Assembly (NCBI RefSeq): GCF_900637685.1
Contig: NZ_LR134388.1
Span: forward strand, 3,747,001-3,811,000
DNA length: 64,000 nt
Direction: 5' to 3'
From: Legionella sainthelensi
Lineage (GTDB): Bacteria; Pseudomonadota; Gammaproteobacteria; Legionellales; Legionellaceae
In this document: piece after piece, positions 1-9,050 of the stretch
Position numbering within the stretch: the first letter of the stretch is position 1
Layout: each line of letters starts with the position of its first letter
Position numbers and translations under genes: made by a program
Notes under the pieces: generated by a model
Seen by the model: only the letters and a program-made list of their open reading frames with translations
The model's database searches: none
Told to the model about the DNA's origin: nothing

Positions 1-11
1 GTAAGACAACA

Positions 12-1580
12 ATGTCTCAAGGCACTGATACTGCATCGACATCATCAACAGTTATCCCTGGGGATATAGAGACAATCATCACTAAGCCTATGTATAAAAA
101 TGCAACGTGGGGGTTACGTGTTCTGAATCTTGAAACAGGAAAGGAAGTGTTAAATTTAAATTCAGACACTCATTTTTTTATAGGTTCAGTTCGTAAAATA
201 TTTAGTGTAGGTGAATTATTAAATAAGGTAGGTCCAGGCCATCACTCTCTAACTACAGTGCATAAAGAGGGGGTGATTGAGGATGGAAACCTGAAGGGTA
301 ATCTAGTGCTGGTTGCATCTGGTGATTTGACGATGGGCGGCCGTACCCTTCCCAATGGTAAAATCGCGTTTACTCCATTTGATCATAATGAAGCTGATTC
401 TTTAGGTAATGCAATTCTTACGAAAACAAATCCTTTGGCAGGATATCAAGATTTAGCAAAACAAATCAAAAAATCGGGTATTAATTCAATAAATGGCGAT
501 GTTATTATTGATGACAGGCTTTTTAATGCGTTCTACTTTAGAAATCAATTTTATGTCTCTCCTATATTTGTTAATGATGATGTTGTTGACGTCATTATTA
601 ACCCTGGTAAAGTCAAAGAAAAATCGCTTGTGGACTGGCGTCCAAAATCAGACGCTTTTAGTGTAGTCAATGAGCTCGTTACCGTACAGCCCAATAAAAA
701 ATATACCCTGGAACTCAAACCTATCCTGCCTGAGTGTATCGGAAAACCCAATTGTTTTGGCTTAATCAAAGGAGATTTACCAAGCAACTTTTCTCCTCCG
801 TTGACCAACAGCTACCCCCTGATTCAAACTTATAGAATCACAAAACCTGCGAATTTCGCAAGAACAGTATTCATTGAGGCGCTGCAACAAGCAGGGGTTG
901 ATGTGTCCAAGATTACCAAAGTAAAAGATAATCCCACACATCTACTCAAACCTAGCCATTTTTATAATGAGGAGAATCAGGCTGCATCGCTTCAATCACC
1001 AGCATACCAAGAGCATGCAAAATTTATTCTCAAAGTGAGTTACAATATAGGTGCCGATACGAGCCTAATGCTTTTGGGCCTCACCGATGGGGAGCGTACT
1101 ATGGCCGGCAGTTTAGCTATGGAGAAAAAACAACTCCACGACAAATACGGTATTACCACTTCAGATTATCATTTTGTTGATGGCAGCGGCGGAGGTGATA
1201 CCACGGCAACAAGTAGAGTCGTTACTCAATGGTTAGAAATAATGTCACAACAAAAAACGTCTTTCGATGCCTTTTTTAATGCATTACCCATCCTTGCAGT
1301 CGATGGCTCATTAGATTTTGTTAAGAATTTCAAAGCAAATCCAACACTCGCTGGGGCAGCTGGCAATGTTTATGCAAAACCAGGTTCTTATGTAGTGGGC
1401 ACAGAATCTGGAATGCTCCTTAAGGGGCAAGCTTTAGCAGGGTATATCCATAGTAAAAATAATCATAATTTGGTATTTCACCTAGTTGTTAATAATATCC
1501 CGATTAACTCATTGGATAATTTGTTGGAGGTATTTCAGGATCAAGGCGAGATAGCAGCAATTTTATGGCGTGATCAATAA
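12..1580 (+). CDS. dacB: D-alanyl-D-alanine carboxypeptidase/endopeptidase, PBP4 (S13) family; 5' end may lie outside the window
   Basis: This is a penicillin-binding protein of the DacB/PBP4 class, a periplasmic enzyme that trims or cleaves peptidoglycan cross-links. The three active-site elements appear in order: SVRK (SxxK, about residues 59-62), SYN (SxN, about 343-345) and KPGS (about 456-459), where the family normally has KTG(T/S). A VDGSG motif lies between the last two, as in the family. The first ATG gives a protein with no signal peptide, and the frame stays open to the window edge, so the true start with its export signal is probably upstream. The Thr-to-Pro change in the third motif may reduce activity but is not proof of inactivity. 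The family call is secure; exact substrate preference is inferred. Confidence 0.85.
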   Translation: MSQGTDTASTSSTVIPGDIETIITKPMYKNATWGLRVLNLETGKEVLNLNSDTHFFIGSVRKIFSVGELLNKVGPGHHSLTTVHKEGVIEDGNLKGNLVLVASGDLTMGGRTLPNGKIAFTPFDHNEADSLGNAILTKTNPLAGYQDLAKQIKKSGINSINGDVIIDDRLFNAFYFRNQFYVSPIFVNDDVVDVIINPGKVKEKSLVDWRPKSDAFSVVNELVTVQPNKKYTLELKPILPECIGKPNCFGLIKGDLPSNFSPPLTNSYPLIQTYRITKPANFARTVFIEALQQAGVDVSKITKVKDNPTHLLKPSHFYNEENQAASLQSPAYQEHAKFILKVSYNIGADTSLMLLGLTDGERTMAGSLAMEKKQLHDKYGITTSDYHFVDGSGGGDTTATSRVVTQWLEIMSQQKTSFDAFFNALPILAVDGSLDFVKNFKANPTLAGAAGNVYAKPGSYVVGTESGMLLKGQALAGYIHSKNNHNLVFHLVVNNIPINSLDNLLEVFQDQGEIAAILWRDQ

Positions 1581-1585
1581 CTTCA

Positions 1586-2731
1586 TTACTCGCTTAGATT
1601 GAAATCGGAATAAGCATAATTTAGTGCAATTTGATCTGGAGTTATCGCTGGAAATTGTTTTAAGATACTCTCAGAACGAGACTCCTGAACCAGCTCAGAA
1701 ATAAGCTTATCTATATCGATACTCAAATAGTCAGCATAGTTTGCAACTATTGGACGCCAAATAAGATTAAGGTACTCCTTTATGGAAAAAAACTCTTCTC
1801 CGTTTCGCGTGATTCTCGCCTCATTTCCTTTTTTTAATACGCTATCGCGATTAAGAATGAACCACCTATTTTCTGGAAGAAGTAATAATTCATTTTCTCT
1901 TAATTTATGTAAAATACTCATAAAAGTGAGAAGCATTGCTTGCGTAAACACATAAAGCTTTGAAAGTGCTGTAGTATCAGCAACTCTGATCTCAATACGG
2001 TAACCAGCAAAAGGGTTTGCTGGATCAAGCGGTTTCGGAAGAATATCATACCATACATTATATTGACGTCGTGTATCTGCTTTATCCGGTAAATGATTAC
2101 AATAGTGCTTCAATTCACTTAAATTACGAATGTCTAAAGGTAATGGACCGGTACGACTCCCACTTAGAGAGTCATTAAGGCGAACCCTAAATGATTTATA
2201 ATTGGTGTTTTTATTAGCAAAAACAGGAGAAGATTGGGTGATTACAGAACATGGCCACATATATACTTGCAGCCAATGACATAATGGAATCAAATAGTCG
2301 ATGTCGTTAACACCAATCCCGAGATTTATTTGGTAACTGCAATAAAATAAGGGACCGCCTTGTTCCGCCATGAGCGGTAAAGATGCCAAACAATAGGGGC
2401 TATCCGTCATGACCAATTCATCACGACCTCTTCCCGGATGCAAACCTAACAAAAGCAACAAGTTTCCTTGCTGCGATAAAAAATGATTGGCAGCATGCAA
2501 ATAGGTAGAAAGGTTCTGAAACGCCAAATCCAAATTGTGATAAGGCAAGGTAGACAGTTCAATTGTAGCAGCATCAAACTCCGTCTGAAGCGCGGGATAG
2601 CCCTGAGAAAGAAAATAGGCTGAAATTTTTTGAAACGCTCTGTTGTTAAAGTCGAGACTCGCCTTTCCTGTATCTATATCAATCACATTGGCTTCTAATT
2701 CCAAGCCAATAGATAGTTCATGAACATCCAT
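1586..2731 (-). CDS. GCS2-family (glutamate-cysteine ligase type) carboxylate-amine ligase-like protein
   Basis: The 381-aa protein opens with an ELSIGLELEANVID segment, the Glu-rich strand that starts the GCS2 fold, and has an EIRVADTTAL segment around residue 250 like the conserved EIRV motif of this family. GCS2 enzymes form amide bonds between an amino-acid carboxylate and an amine, the archetype being gamma-glutamylcysteine synthesis. The other GCS2-type gene at 9051-10270 shares the GVEIE/GLELE start and the EIRV motif, but the two are clearly diverged. It is transcribed away from the ovothiol synthase gene, with about 200 bases between their starts. Its 3' end is convergent with, and 5 bases from, the end of the carboxypeptidase gene. 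The substrate is unknown; a thiol or amino-acid conjugate is an inference from the neighbour. Confidence 0.6.
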   Translation of the reverse strand: MDVHELSIGLELEANVIDIDTGKASLDFNNRAFQKISAYFLSQGYPALQTEFDAATIELSTLPYHNLDLAFQNLSTYLHAANHFLSQQGNLLLLLGLHPGRGRDELVMTDSPYCLASLPLMAEQGGPLFYCSYQINLGIGVNDIDYLIPLCHWLQVYMWPCSVITQSSPVFANKNTNYKSFRVRLNDSLSGSRTGPLPLDIRNLSELKHYCNHLPDKADTRRQYNVWYDILPKPLDPANPFAGYRIEIRVADTTALSKLYVFTQAMLLTFMSILHKLRENELLLLPENRWFILNRDSVLKKGNEARITRNGEEFFSIKEYLNLIWRPIVANYADYLSIDIDKLISELVQESRSESILKQFPAITPDQIALNYAYSDFNLSE

Positions 2732-2928
2732 ATTGATAACTACTTTATTAAGACAAGTGCTTATTAGAATAGATTAATTAAATTTATTTATCAAATACCT
2801 ATAATAGAGCACTCTGATAGACTATTATTTTTGTACCTAGCGTGTAACAAACCGTTGCCTATCCATTTTTGGCGCGAAATATGCATACACTTTAAGATTA
2901 TTATGGATTCAAAAATAGGTATTAGAGA

Positions 2929-5049
2929 ATGGAAGCACACCCAATAAATACATGCAAAACTCTCGTGCTGGATGGTTCATTAACTGCACAAAAACGAGAT
3001 GCGTTGAAAGAGTATTTTCAAAAGACCTTTGAAATTTATGAAAACTTATTTGCTTGCATTGCAGATGAGGACGCCTATTACCTGCGTGCCGAGCCATTAA
3101 GGCATCCCTTGATATTCTATTACGGCCATACAGCGACTTTTTTCATCAATAAACTTATTCTTGGACAATACATTGACAAAAGAATTAATGAACGATTTGA
3201 ATCAATGTTTGCTGTTGGTGTTGATGAAATGTCTTGGGATGATTTGAATACTGCTCATTATAATTGGCCAACAGTAAAAGAAGTTACTGATTATCGCAAG
3301 CGAGTAAAAATATTAATTGAACGATTGATTGATTCAATACCTGCCGGAACACCAATAAACCAGGATTCTATAGTTTGGCTCATTTTAATGGGTATTGAAC
3401 ACGAACGAATTCATCTTGAAACATCCTCTGTCATTTTAAGAATGGTTCCATTAGTTTATTTACATAAATCCCAAAACTGGCCATCTTGCCAAGAAGTAGG
3501 AAATGCCCCACTAAATGAATTAATCGCCGTAACGGGTGAACACCTCCTATTAGGTCGTGGGTATGACAATACCCTCTTTGGATGGGATAACGAATATGGT
3601 AGCAATGAGGTTTTAGTCAATGATTTTCATGCATCAAAGTTTTTAGTCTCTAATCAAGAGTTTTTACTCTTTATTGAGGCCGGAGGCTATGAAAACTTTG
3701 ACTGGTGGACTTCTGAAGGAAAACAATGGTTAATGTATACCAAAGCAAAAATGCCTCGCTTTTGGCGCTTTGAAAATGGTCAATTTTGGCAAAGAAACTT
3801 ACTTGAAGAAATACCCTTACCGCTTAACTGGCCTGTTGAAGTAAATTACCATGAGGCTAAAGCTTTTTGCAATTGGAAATCACTTCTTGAAAATAAATAT
3901 ATCCGCCTCCCAACAGAGGAGGAGTGGACTATTCTTCGTAATAAAATTGAAGAAAATGTCACTGATTGGCAAAAAGCCCCAGGAAATATTCATCTTGAAT
4001 ACTATGCTTCATCCTGCCCAATTAATAAATTTAAAAATGGATCGTTCTATGATGTTATAGGCAACGTGTGGCAATGGACTGAAACACCAATAGATGCATT
4101 TCCGGGTTTTAAAGTGCATCAGTTATATGATGATTTTTCCACCCCAACTTTTGATGGGCAGCACAATTTAATCAAGGGAGGCTCTTGGATTTCAACAGGT
4201 AATTTAGCCACAAAAAAATCTCGTTACGCGTTTAGGCGTCACTTCTTTCAACATGCAGGTTTTCGCTACGTACAAAGTGAAACGCCTTTACCACCAACAG
4301 AAAAAATAAATGGCTATGAAACTGATCCGTTAATTTCTCAATCTTTAGAATTTCATTATGGAAATGAATATTTCGGAGTACCTAATTTCCCTGTCGCATG
4401 TATTAATCGATGTAAAGAATTTTTTATGGAAGGCCCCCATTTAAAAGCATTGGATATTGGTTGTTCTGTTGGTCGTTTTAGCTTTGAATTAGCCAAGTAC
4501 TTTGAACATGTGGATGCAATTGATTTTTCAACTCGCTTTATCCAACAAGGAGTGCATTTAAAAGAAGCCGGAATTATTCGATATGCACTAGCTTCTGAAG
4601 GTGATTTAGTGGATTATAAAGAATTAAAACTATCCGATTTAGGTTATCATGATTTAATTGATAAAGTTCATTTTATTCAGGGCGATGCGTGTAATCTTAA
4701 GCCAATTTTTAAAGGGTATCATTTCATATTTTGCGGTAATCTAATAGACAAACTCTATAATCCAACCCTTTTTTTAACATCAATCAGCGATCGTCTTAAA
4801 CCGAAAGGATTCCTGGCTTTAACCTCTTCCTATACTTGGCGTGAAGAATACACTGATAAATCCAATTGGCTTGGGGGGATTAGAGTTAATGGAGAATTTC
4901 AAAAGACTCTCGAAGGCTTAAAGTCTTTACTAAAACCTCGATTTAATTTGCTTGCAACAGAAGACATTCCGTTCGTAATCCGTGAAACTGAGCGTACGTT
5001 TCAGCATTCCATAGCCCAATTAACTCTATGGCAATTAAAAAATAAATAA
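2929..5049 (+). CDS. ovoA: OvoA: 5-histidylcysteine sulfoxide synthase / putative 4-mercaptohistidine N1-methyltransferase
   Basis: This is a three-domain protein of 706 residues, the usual length of OvoA. Residues about 15-180 are a DinB-like domain with His67 and the HX3HXE iron motif HERIHLE (His158, His162, Glu164). Residues about 200-450 are an FGE-sulfatase (EgtB-type) domain, with GRGYDNTLFGW, GNVWQWTE and LIKGGSW segments. Residues about 470-706 are a class I methyltransferase with LDIGCSVGRF (Asp509). Known OvoA enzymes use non-haem iron and oxygen to join cysteine to histidine as a sulfoxide, and the methyltransferase domain methylates the thiohistidine to ovothiol, a redox-protective thiol. 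It is a single gene with its own upstream region, divergent from the GCS2-type ligase. The assignment rests on domain order plus the intact metal motif. Confidence 0.9.
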   Translation: MEAHPINTCKTLVLDGSLTAQKRDALKEYFQKTFEIYENLFACIADEDAYYLRAEPLRHPLIFYYGHTATFFINKLILGQYIDKRINERFESMFAVGVDEMSWDDLNTAHYNWPTVKEVTDYRKRVKILIERLIDSIPAGTPINQDSIVWLILMGIEHERIHLETSSVILRMVPLVYLHKSQNWPSCQEVGNAPLNELIAVTGEHLLLGRGYDNTLFGWDNEYGSNEVLVNDFHASKFLVSNQEFLLFIEAGGYENFDWWTSEGKQWLMYTKAKMPRFWRFENGQFWQRNLLEEIPLPLNWPVEVNYHEAKAFCNWKSLLENKYIRLPTEEEWTILRNKIEENVTDWQKAPGNIHLEYYASSCPINKFKNGSFYDVIGNVWQWTETPIDAFPGFKVHQLYDDFSTPTFDGQHNLIKGGSWISTGNLATKKSRYAFRRHFFQHAGFRYVQSETPLPPTEKINGYETDPLISQSLEFHYGNEYFGVPNFPVACINRCKEFFMEGPHLKALDIGCSVGRFSFELAKYFEHVDAIDFSTRFIQQGVHLKEAGIIRYALASEGDLVDYKELKLSDLGYHDLIDKVHFIQGDACNLKPIFKGYHFIFCGNLIDKLYNPTLFLTSISDRLKPKGFLALTSSYTWREEYTDKSNWLGGIRVNGEFQKTLEGLKSLLKPRFNLLATEDIPFVIRETERTFQHSIAQLTLWQLKNK

Positions 5050-5128
5050 TCATTAAGTGACATGGCAACCAGTCAAAACATGGAGTTCGTTAAACAATCA
5101 TTTACTAATCAAACCATGCTCCATTTTG

Positions 5129-5734
5129 TTACGATGCACATGATTTAAAGTCTCGAAGTGATATTTTTTCCAAAATCTCTTCAATAGGCAATCCCATTAC
5201 ATTGTAATAGGAGCCTTTTATTTCTTTAACAAAGGTATCACCTACTTGTTGAATACCATATCCTCCAGCCTTGTCAAAAGGATCTCCTGAATCGATGTAA
5301 TTTTTTATTTGCTGTTCTGTTAAAGGATGAAAAGTAATATGGGTTGTCACATAATTAACATACCATTGCTGTTCGGGTAGAAAAATTAGCGCATAACCTG
5401 TATACACTTCATGAGAATGACCACTTAACAGATGTAACATTCGCGATGCATCTTCATGATCGCGAGGTTTTTCTAAGATATGGTTCTGATAAACCACTGT
5501 AGTATCTGCGGCCAAAATAAGCGCAGCATTCTTTATTGCTCCTCGAGACAAAATCGTTTGTGCTTTTTCTCGCGCAAGGCGAGTTACATACTCTTTAGCT
5601 TCTTCGTCTTCTTGTCGAATTTCTTCAATATCAGCCGGCATAACCACTGCTGTCAATCCGTGTTCTTGCACTATTTGCAAGCGTCTTGGAGAGGCGCTAG
5701 CTAGAACAATTTTTAATTGATGATTTGAGTTCAT
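5129..5734 (-). CDS. maf: Maf-like nucleoside triphosphate pyrophosphatase
   Basis: Maf proteins hydrolyse non-canonical or surplus nucleoside triphosphates (dTTP/UTP or m7GTP type) to the monophosphate, acting in housecleaning and division arrest. The protein begins MNSNHQLKIVLASASPRR, carrying the SASPRR signature, followed by LAADTTVV and the EKPRD motif typical of the family, and a DKAGGYGIQ loop. About 201 residues from the chosen start is the normal length. A longer frame begins at 5803, but its extra 23 residues have no family counterpart, so the ATG at 5734 is preferred. The gene is convergent with ovoA. The subfamily (YhdE versus YceF) cannot be fixed by eye. Confidence 0.88.
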   Translation of the reverse strand: MNSNHQLKIVLASASPRRLQIVQEHGLTAVVMPADIEEIRQEDEEAKEYVTRLAREKAQTILSRGAIKNAALILAADTTVVYQNHILEKPRDHEDASRMLHLLSGHSHEVYTGYALIFLPEQQWYVNYVTTHITFHPLTEQQIKNYIDSGDPFDKAGGYGIQQVGDTFVKEIKGSYYNVMGLPIEEILEKISLRDFKSCAS

Positions 5735-5841
5735 AATTTCATTGCTTGCCCGATGTTTAAAACATCTATCATTTAAAGTGGTTTTTGTTCTATAATCAAC
5801 CAAAATATACTTTATTTAAGTATTTTATATAGATTTAACCA

Positions 5842-6168
5842 ATGAAAATTTATCTTAATCAATCAAACTGTAGCGCAACTTTAACTTCTTTACAGGTCTT
5901 TCTGAAAAAAATAAGATCGTCTCTTGAGTCATTAGGTAAAGATGATTGGGAAAAGAATATTGTTATCACTTTTGATAAAAATATTCCTACCTCTCTCCAA
6001 CGAGAAATTATAAGCTGTCTTAACGAACTCTGTCTTGAGCTAGAACAGAAAAAAATGGCTATCAATCTCAGCTTTTATAAGACAAAAAATATTGCTGAAG
6101 AGATTAAAAAATATATTTTGGTTGAAAACAAAACTCTCTGCAAACACCTGGTCTCTGGTTTTGAATAG
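5842..6168 (+). CDS. Unknown 108-aa protein; N-terminal part of an amber-split effector-like gene
   Basis: No known domain is recognised. The frame ends in TAG and the next codon is the ATG of the following gene, in the same reading frame, with no spacer at all. The paralogous protein at 21407-22348 has about 100 N-terminal residues followed directly by the same peptidase-like domain as the next gene. This ORF is therefore best read as the N-terminal domain of one ancestral protein now cut by a single stop codon. Residue identity with the paralogue's N-terminal domain is weak by eye, so the relation rests mainly on position and frame. Functional two-gene expression by stop-start coupling is the alternative. 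Confidence 0.55.
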   Translation: MKIYLNQSNCSATLTSLQVFLKKIRSSLESLGKDDWEKNIVITFDKNIPTSLQREIISCLNELCLELEQKKMAINLSFYKTKNIAEEIKKYILVENKTLCKHLVSGFE

Positions 6169-6882
6169 ATGATTGTTTCATCGAATGAGTTGGCTGATTA
6201 TGTTTTAGAAGATAGTGAATTATCGAATCTACTAAATAATATTGATAAATCATTATTTGGTCTCTCCAACGTTGAGTTTATTCCTTTAATACAAACTTTT
6301 CCTGGTTCTTGTTTTGCTTGTAGTATTTTAATGGTTCTAAAAGAACTTAAATTGATTAATGAACCCACGCGCACCCAAGAGCTCGAGATTTATAAGCACA
6401 TTTGGCTAGGACCTGGCCAACAAGCAGATATTGAAAAAGTTATTCTCTATCTGAGCCAATATAAAATAAAAATGATCGGCCTGGATTTTGTAGAAAAAAC
6501 GGAAGATTTATTAGATTTAAGCAACAGAATTAAAAACAGTCGCCCTAAATTATCACAGCATATTATAAATCAATATACCTTATTTCATCAGAATAAAAAC
6601 AAGATAGATCAATACAGTGTACTAAAAATAGAAAATCCTTATTCCATAAACAACGCGTTTTTTAAAGAGGGCTTTACCTTTCTTATCTCTCGCTCTTCGC
6701 GGAGTCAGGGACTTCATGTTTTATTCGCAAGAGTATGGCAAGAGCAGTTTCAAGTCATTGATCCTGAACATGGTGAAGTCAAAATGTATCCTTCATTCGC
6801 AGAGTATTATGACAGTTTTGAACATTTCAATAAGGCGTTTACAGGAGTAGCATTACATTTGGTTCCAAACCCTAATGGATAA
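6169..6882 (+). CDS. Papain/C39-like cysteine peptidase-fold protein, probable effector
   Basis: The 237-aa protein has a candidate catalytic triad: Cys48 or Cys51 in TFPGSCFACSI, His183 in QGLHVLFARV and Asp198 in VIDPEHGEV. This Cys, His, Asp order and the hydrophobic strand after the His are typical of papain-like and C39-like folds. It shares with the 21407-22348 protein the segments NELADYVL/DEVADFVL, ELEIYKHIWL/ELEIYKEIWL and PG..A..EK. It follows the 108-aa ORF in frame with only an amber codon between them, and no clear ribosome-binding site lies before its ATG beyond the end of that ORF. Export by Dot/Icm and peptidase or transferase activity are inferences; no family name is assigned. 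Confidence 0.6.
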   Translation: MIVSSNELADYVLEDSELSNLLNNIDKSLFGLSNVEFIPLIQTFPGSCFACSILMVLKELKLINEPTRTQELEIYKHIWLGPGQQADIEKVILYLSQYKIKMIGLDFVEKTEDLLDLSNRIKNSRPKLSQHIINQYTLFHQNKNKIDQYSVLKIENPYSINNAFFKEGFTFLISRSSRSQGLHVLFARVWQEQFQVIDPEHGEVKMYPSFAEYYDSFEHFNKAFTGVALHLVPNPNG

Positions 6883-6997
6883 ATCAATCTAATTTAGCCA
6901 TTTTTTGCACAAAAATTAACTTTATTAAGCCTCCCTTAATATAAGGATGGTATAATTTTGCCCTTTTTGATAGTTTATTAACACACAAGGGGAAATA

Positions 6998-7612
6998 ATG
7001 AAACATTATTCCAACTCGCCTAAAGATTCGTTTTTTAACTCCGATGAGAAATCTAAAAAATTACCATTAACAAGCCAAGAGGCATATGACCTATTAAGTT
7101 CTTCATATGCTCTTCATGATATTTCATCCATAGTTTATAACTTTAATCAATTGGTAGATAAAAATAACAGTGTTTTGAAATCTCACCACTATGGTCAAGG
7201 TCGTCAAAATCTTATTGATAATCAAGCTTATATCAATGATATGAATAATATTTTAGTTCGATTAAATGCTGCGGTGAAAGATGAGAAACCTTATCGATCT
7301 TTGTTTGGAGATGTCGTAAGATTAAAAGAGCATCTACAGGTTATTATAGGTTATTATCAAGACCAATTGAAGAAAGGGTTACCGGATGTCAAGGCTTATC
7401 AGGCCTCTGCGTCTTTTGCCCCGCTTATGTCGGCAATGGCTCACCATGAAAAGCCATTTATTGATGATACCGAGTCACAAGAAATAGAAAAATTTGTAAT
7501 CAATCATAATGCAAGAGATATTATGAACAGGGACATGCTTAGGATAACTGACATAGTTATGAATCCTTTCTTGAAAGATCATAGCAAGGATACAGCATTT
7601 TCCTATTGTTAA
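6998..7612 (+). CDS. Hypothetical protein, 204 aa
   Basis: No known domain is recognised. The ATG is preceded by AAGGGGAAATA, a good ribosome-binding site, and the gene ends before two strong hairpins, so it looks like an independent transcription unit. The protein is soluble, without signal peptide or membrane segment, mostly predicted helical, and polar at its N terminus. Its position between other orphan genes fits a Legionella accessory or effector gene, but nothing in the sequence proves that. Confidence 0.6.
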   Translation: MKHYSNSPKDSFFNSDEKSKKLPLTSQEAYDLLSSSYALHDISSIVYNFNQLVDKNNSVLKSHHYGQGRQNLIDNQAYINDMNNILVRLNAAVKDEKPYRSLFGDVVRLKEHLQVIIGYYQDQLKKGLPDVKAYQASASFAPLMSAMAHHEKPFIDDTESQEIEKFVINHNARDIMNRDMLRITDIVMNPFLKDHSKDTAFSYC

Positions 7613-7625
7613 TTTTTTCTTGCGG

Positions 7626-7650
7626 TTCATATAAAACTTTTTTATATGAA
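7626..7650. repeat. Perfect inverted repeat, 11-bp arms, 3-base loop
   Basis: The arms TTCATATAAAA and TTTTATATGAA flank a CTT loop just after the stop of the 204-aa gene. It lies immediately upstream of a GC-rich terminator hairpin. It may stabilise the transcript end or act in the opposite direction. Confidence 0.6.
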
Positions 7651-7660
7651 AAGAGTATTG

Positions 7661-7687
7661 AAAAGCGGCTTTTACGCCGCTTTTTTT
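7661..7687 (+). terminator. Rho-independent terminator of the 204-aa gene
   Basis: The stem AAAAGCGGC / GCCGCTTTT has a six-base loop TTTTAC and ends in a run of seven T. This is a classic intrinsic terminator placed 50 bases after the stop codon at 7612. Confidence 0.9.
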
Positions 7688-7860
7688 GAGCCAGGTAGCG
7701 AAGCTCAATCGATTATCTTCATCACAATTAATCCCTCTATATCGCTTAAATGACACCAATACCATCCTTTATCCCAATTCACCCTCTTTAAATATTAAGT
7801 ACAATGTAATATATTGCAAATCAAAGTGTACATTTAACCAACTCTTTGAGAGCGTAAACA

Positions 7861-8715
7861 TTGCGATGTTCCGTTGAGATAGTGCCACCTGATCTACAAC
7901 CTCAGCCTAATCTTGCTGACCAAATTTTCATTTCTTCTTTAGACAGCAACAATTTTAATGAACAAGAATTTTTCTCTCAAGTGACGCTTACCTCACTCTC
8001 TTTTATTGTGAAAATCGCTAAATTTTCTGTTCGTTTTGTCACTGTTTGTGAGAAAAGTGAGTATGATACCCTGTGGAAACAACTTTACTCCGCGTTAGGA
8101 CTAATAATTACTAAAGATAAACCTTGTGCTAAAGCTTTTTTTGCTCATGATGAAGAGAGAGTCAACCATTTCATGCTGTTGCGTGGGGCCTATTATTTTC
8201 ATCTTTCGCAACAAGCATTCGATGCAAAAGAAAAAGCGTTTTCTACCCTGGAGCTTTACTGGTTAAATCAAGCAATGAAGTTTGAATCAATTCATGCAAA
8301 CCAGCGTTACATTCAATTTTTATATCAAAAATTAGATACAATCGGTTCTCACACTGAACATGGAAAAATTTTAATCGAAGCAATTAATCTTTGTAAAACA
8401 AACTTAAACCAATATGGTAGTTATGCTTACATGATGCTCGCTGAAGCTTTTTTTCGCTATGCAGTATGGGAACAAAAATCTGGCAACTTTAGTCGCGCAA
8501 AATCAGCAATTAGCGCATCCGTTAATGCCTGTATCAAAGCCAAAAACTATTTAAACCAAAGTATATTCTCTATTCATAATGCAAGCTTAGGTGAAGGCTT
8601 AAAAAGAAGCAATTCTCTTGGATTAGAATGCCCAGAAGAAGTGCTTTTATTTCTAAATAACTGGGCAATAAACAATTTACAAGAACAAGAATTATCGGCA
8701 GTAACAGAGTATTGA
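7861..8715 (+). CDS. Hypothetical protein, effector-like, helical repeat character
   Basis: The family is not recognised. The protein is about 280 aa, soluble and helix-rich. Its central part has TPR-like alternation (for example AYMMLAEAFFRYAVWEQKSG followed by helices with Ala/Ser spacing), so a scaffold-type fold is possible. The start is uncertain: the frame opens at a TTG (7861) with no good Shine-Dalgarno site, and a GTG at 7882 is the next option. N-terminal truncation cannot be excluded. It may be a Legionella-specific paralogue family member; this is a guess. Confidence 0.5.
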   Translation: MRCSVEIVPPDLQPQPNLADQIFISSLDSNNFNEQEFFSQVTLTSLSFIVKIAKFSVRFVTVCEKSEYDTLWKQLYSALGLIITKDKPCAKAFFAHDEERVNHFMLLRGAYYFHLSQQAFDAKEKAFSTLELYWLNQAMKFESIHANQRYIQFLYQKLDTIGSHTEHGKILIEAINLCKTNLNQYGSYAYMMLAEAFFRYAVWEQKSGNFSRAKSAISASVNACIKAKNYLNQSIFSIHNASLGEGLKRSNSLGLECPEEVLLFLNNWAINNLQEQELSAVTEY

Positions 8716-9050
8716 GCGCCGAATAGCCCAACAAATTTTAATTGTTTTGCGACACCGAATACTGCCTCGCAAGGCCGCGCCTCCTCTGCATTCTTCGGCT
8801 AATTAGCTTCTATCCTCACATTATGATTACTCTTTTCGCTAAAGTTACGGTTGAAAAGAAACAATATAACCGTTACCATAAAAAATAATTTCTATACAAA
8901 TAATTTGAATGGAAATTATTTAGAGTGTTATTTGAAGTATCTAACTAGTCAATATAGCTGTTGCAATATCCTCAAAAATAGTATTGAAAAAACGTTCAAT
9001 ACACCAATTACTAACACTCTCCGAGATGATTAACAAAGGAGGATTATCAA
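8716..9050. other. Intergenic region upstream of the NAGGN-like operon
   Basis: The first 100 bases contain a GC-richer patch with distant CCGAA/TTCGG arms (8756-8802) around a GCCTCGCAAGGC mini-palindrome, possibly a terminator or a small dispersed repeat. A 60-codon frame from a TTG at 8851 to 9033 is visible but lacks family signal or a ribosome-binding site, so it is not called. A strong AAAGGAGG site at 9035-9042 serves the next gene. Confidence 0.5.

Noticed and set aside
7686..7877. 63-codon ORF preceding 7861-8715 as a frameshifted N terminus
   Set aside because: Its sequence does not continue the downstream protein logically, and it starts within the terminator hairpin.
8851..9033. 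60-codon ORF upstream of the GCS2 gene
   Set aside because: Starts at TTG with no ribosome-binding site and shows no family signal; treated as spacer.
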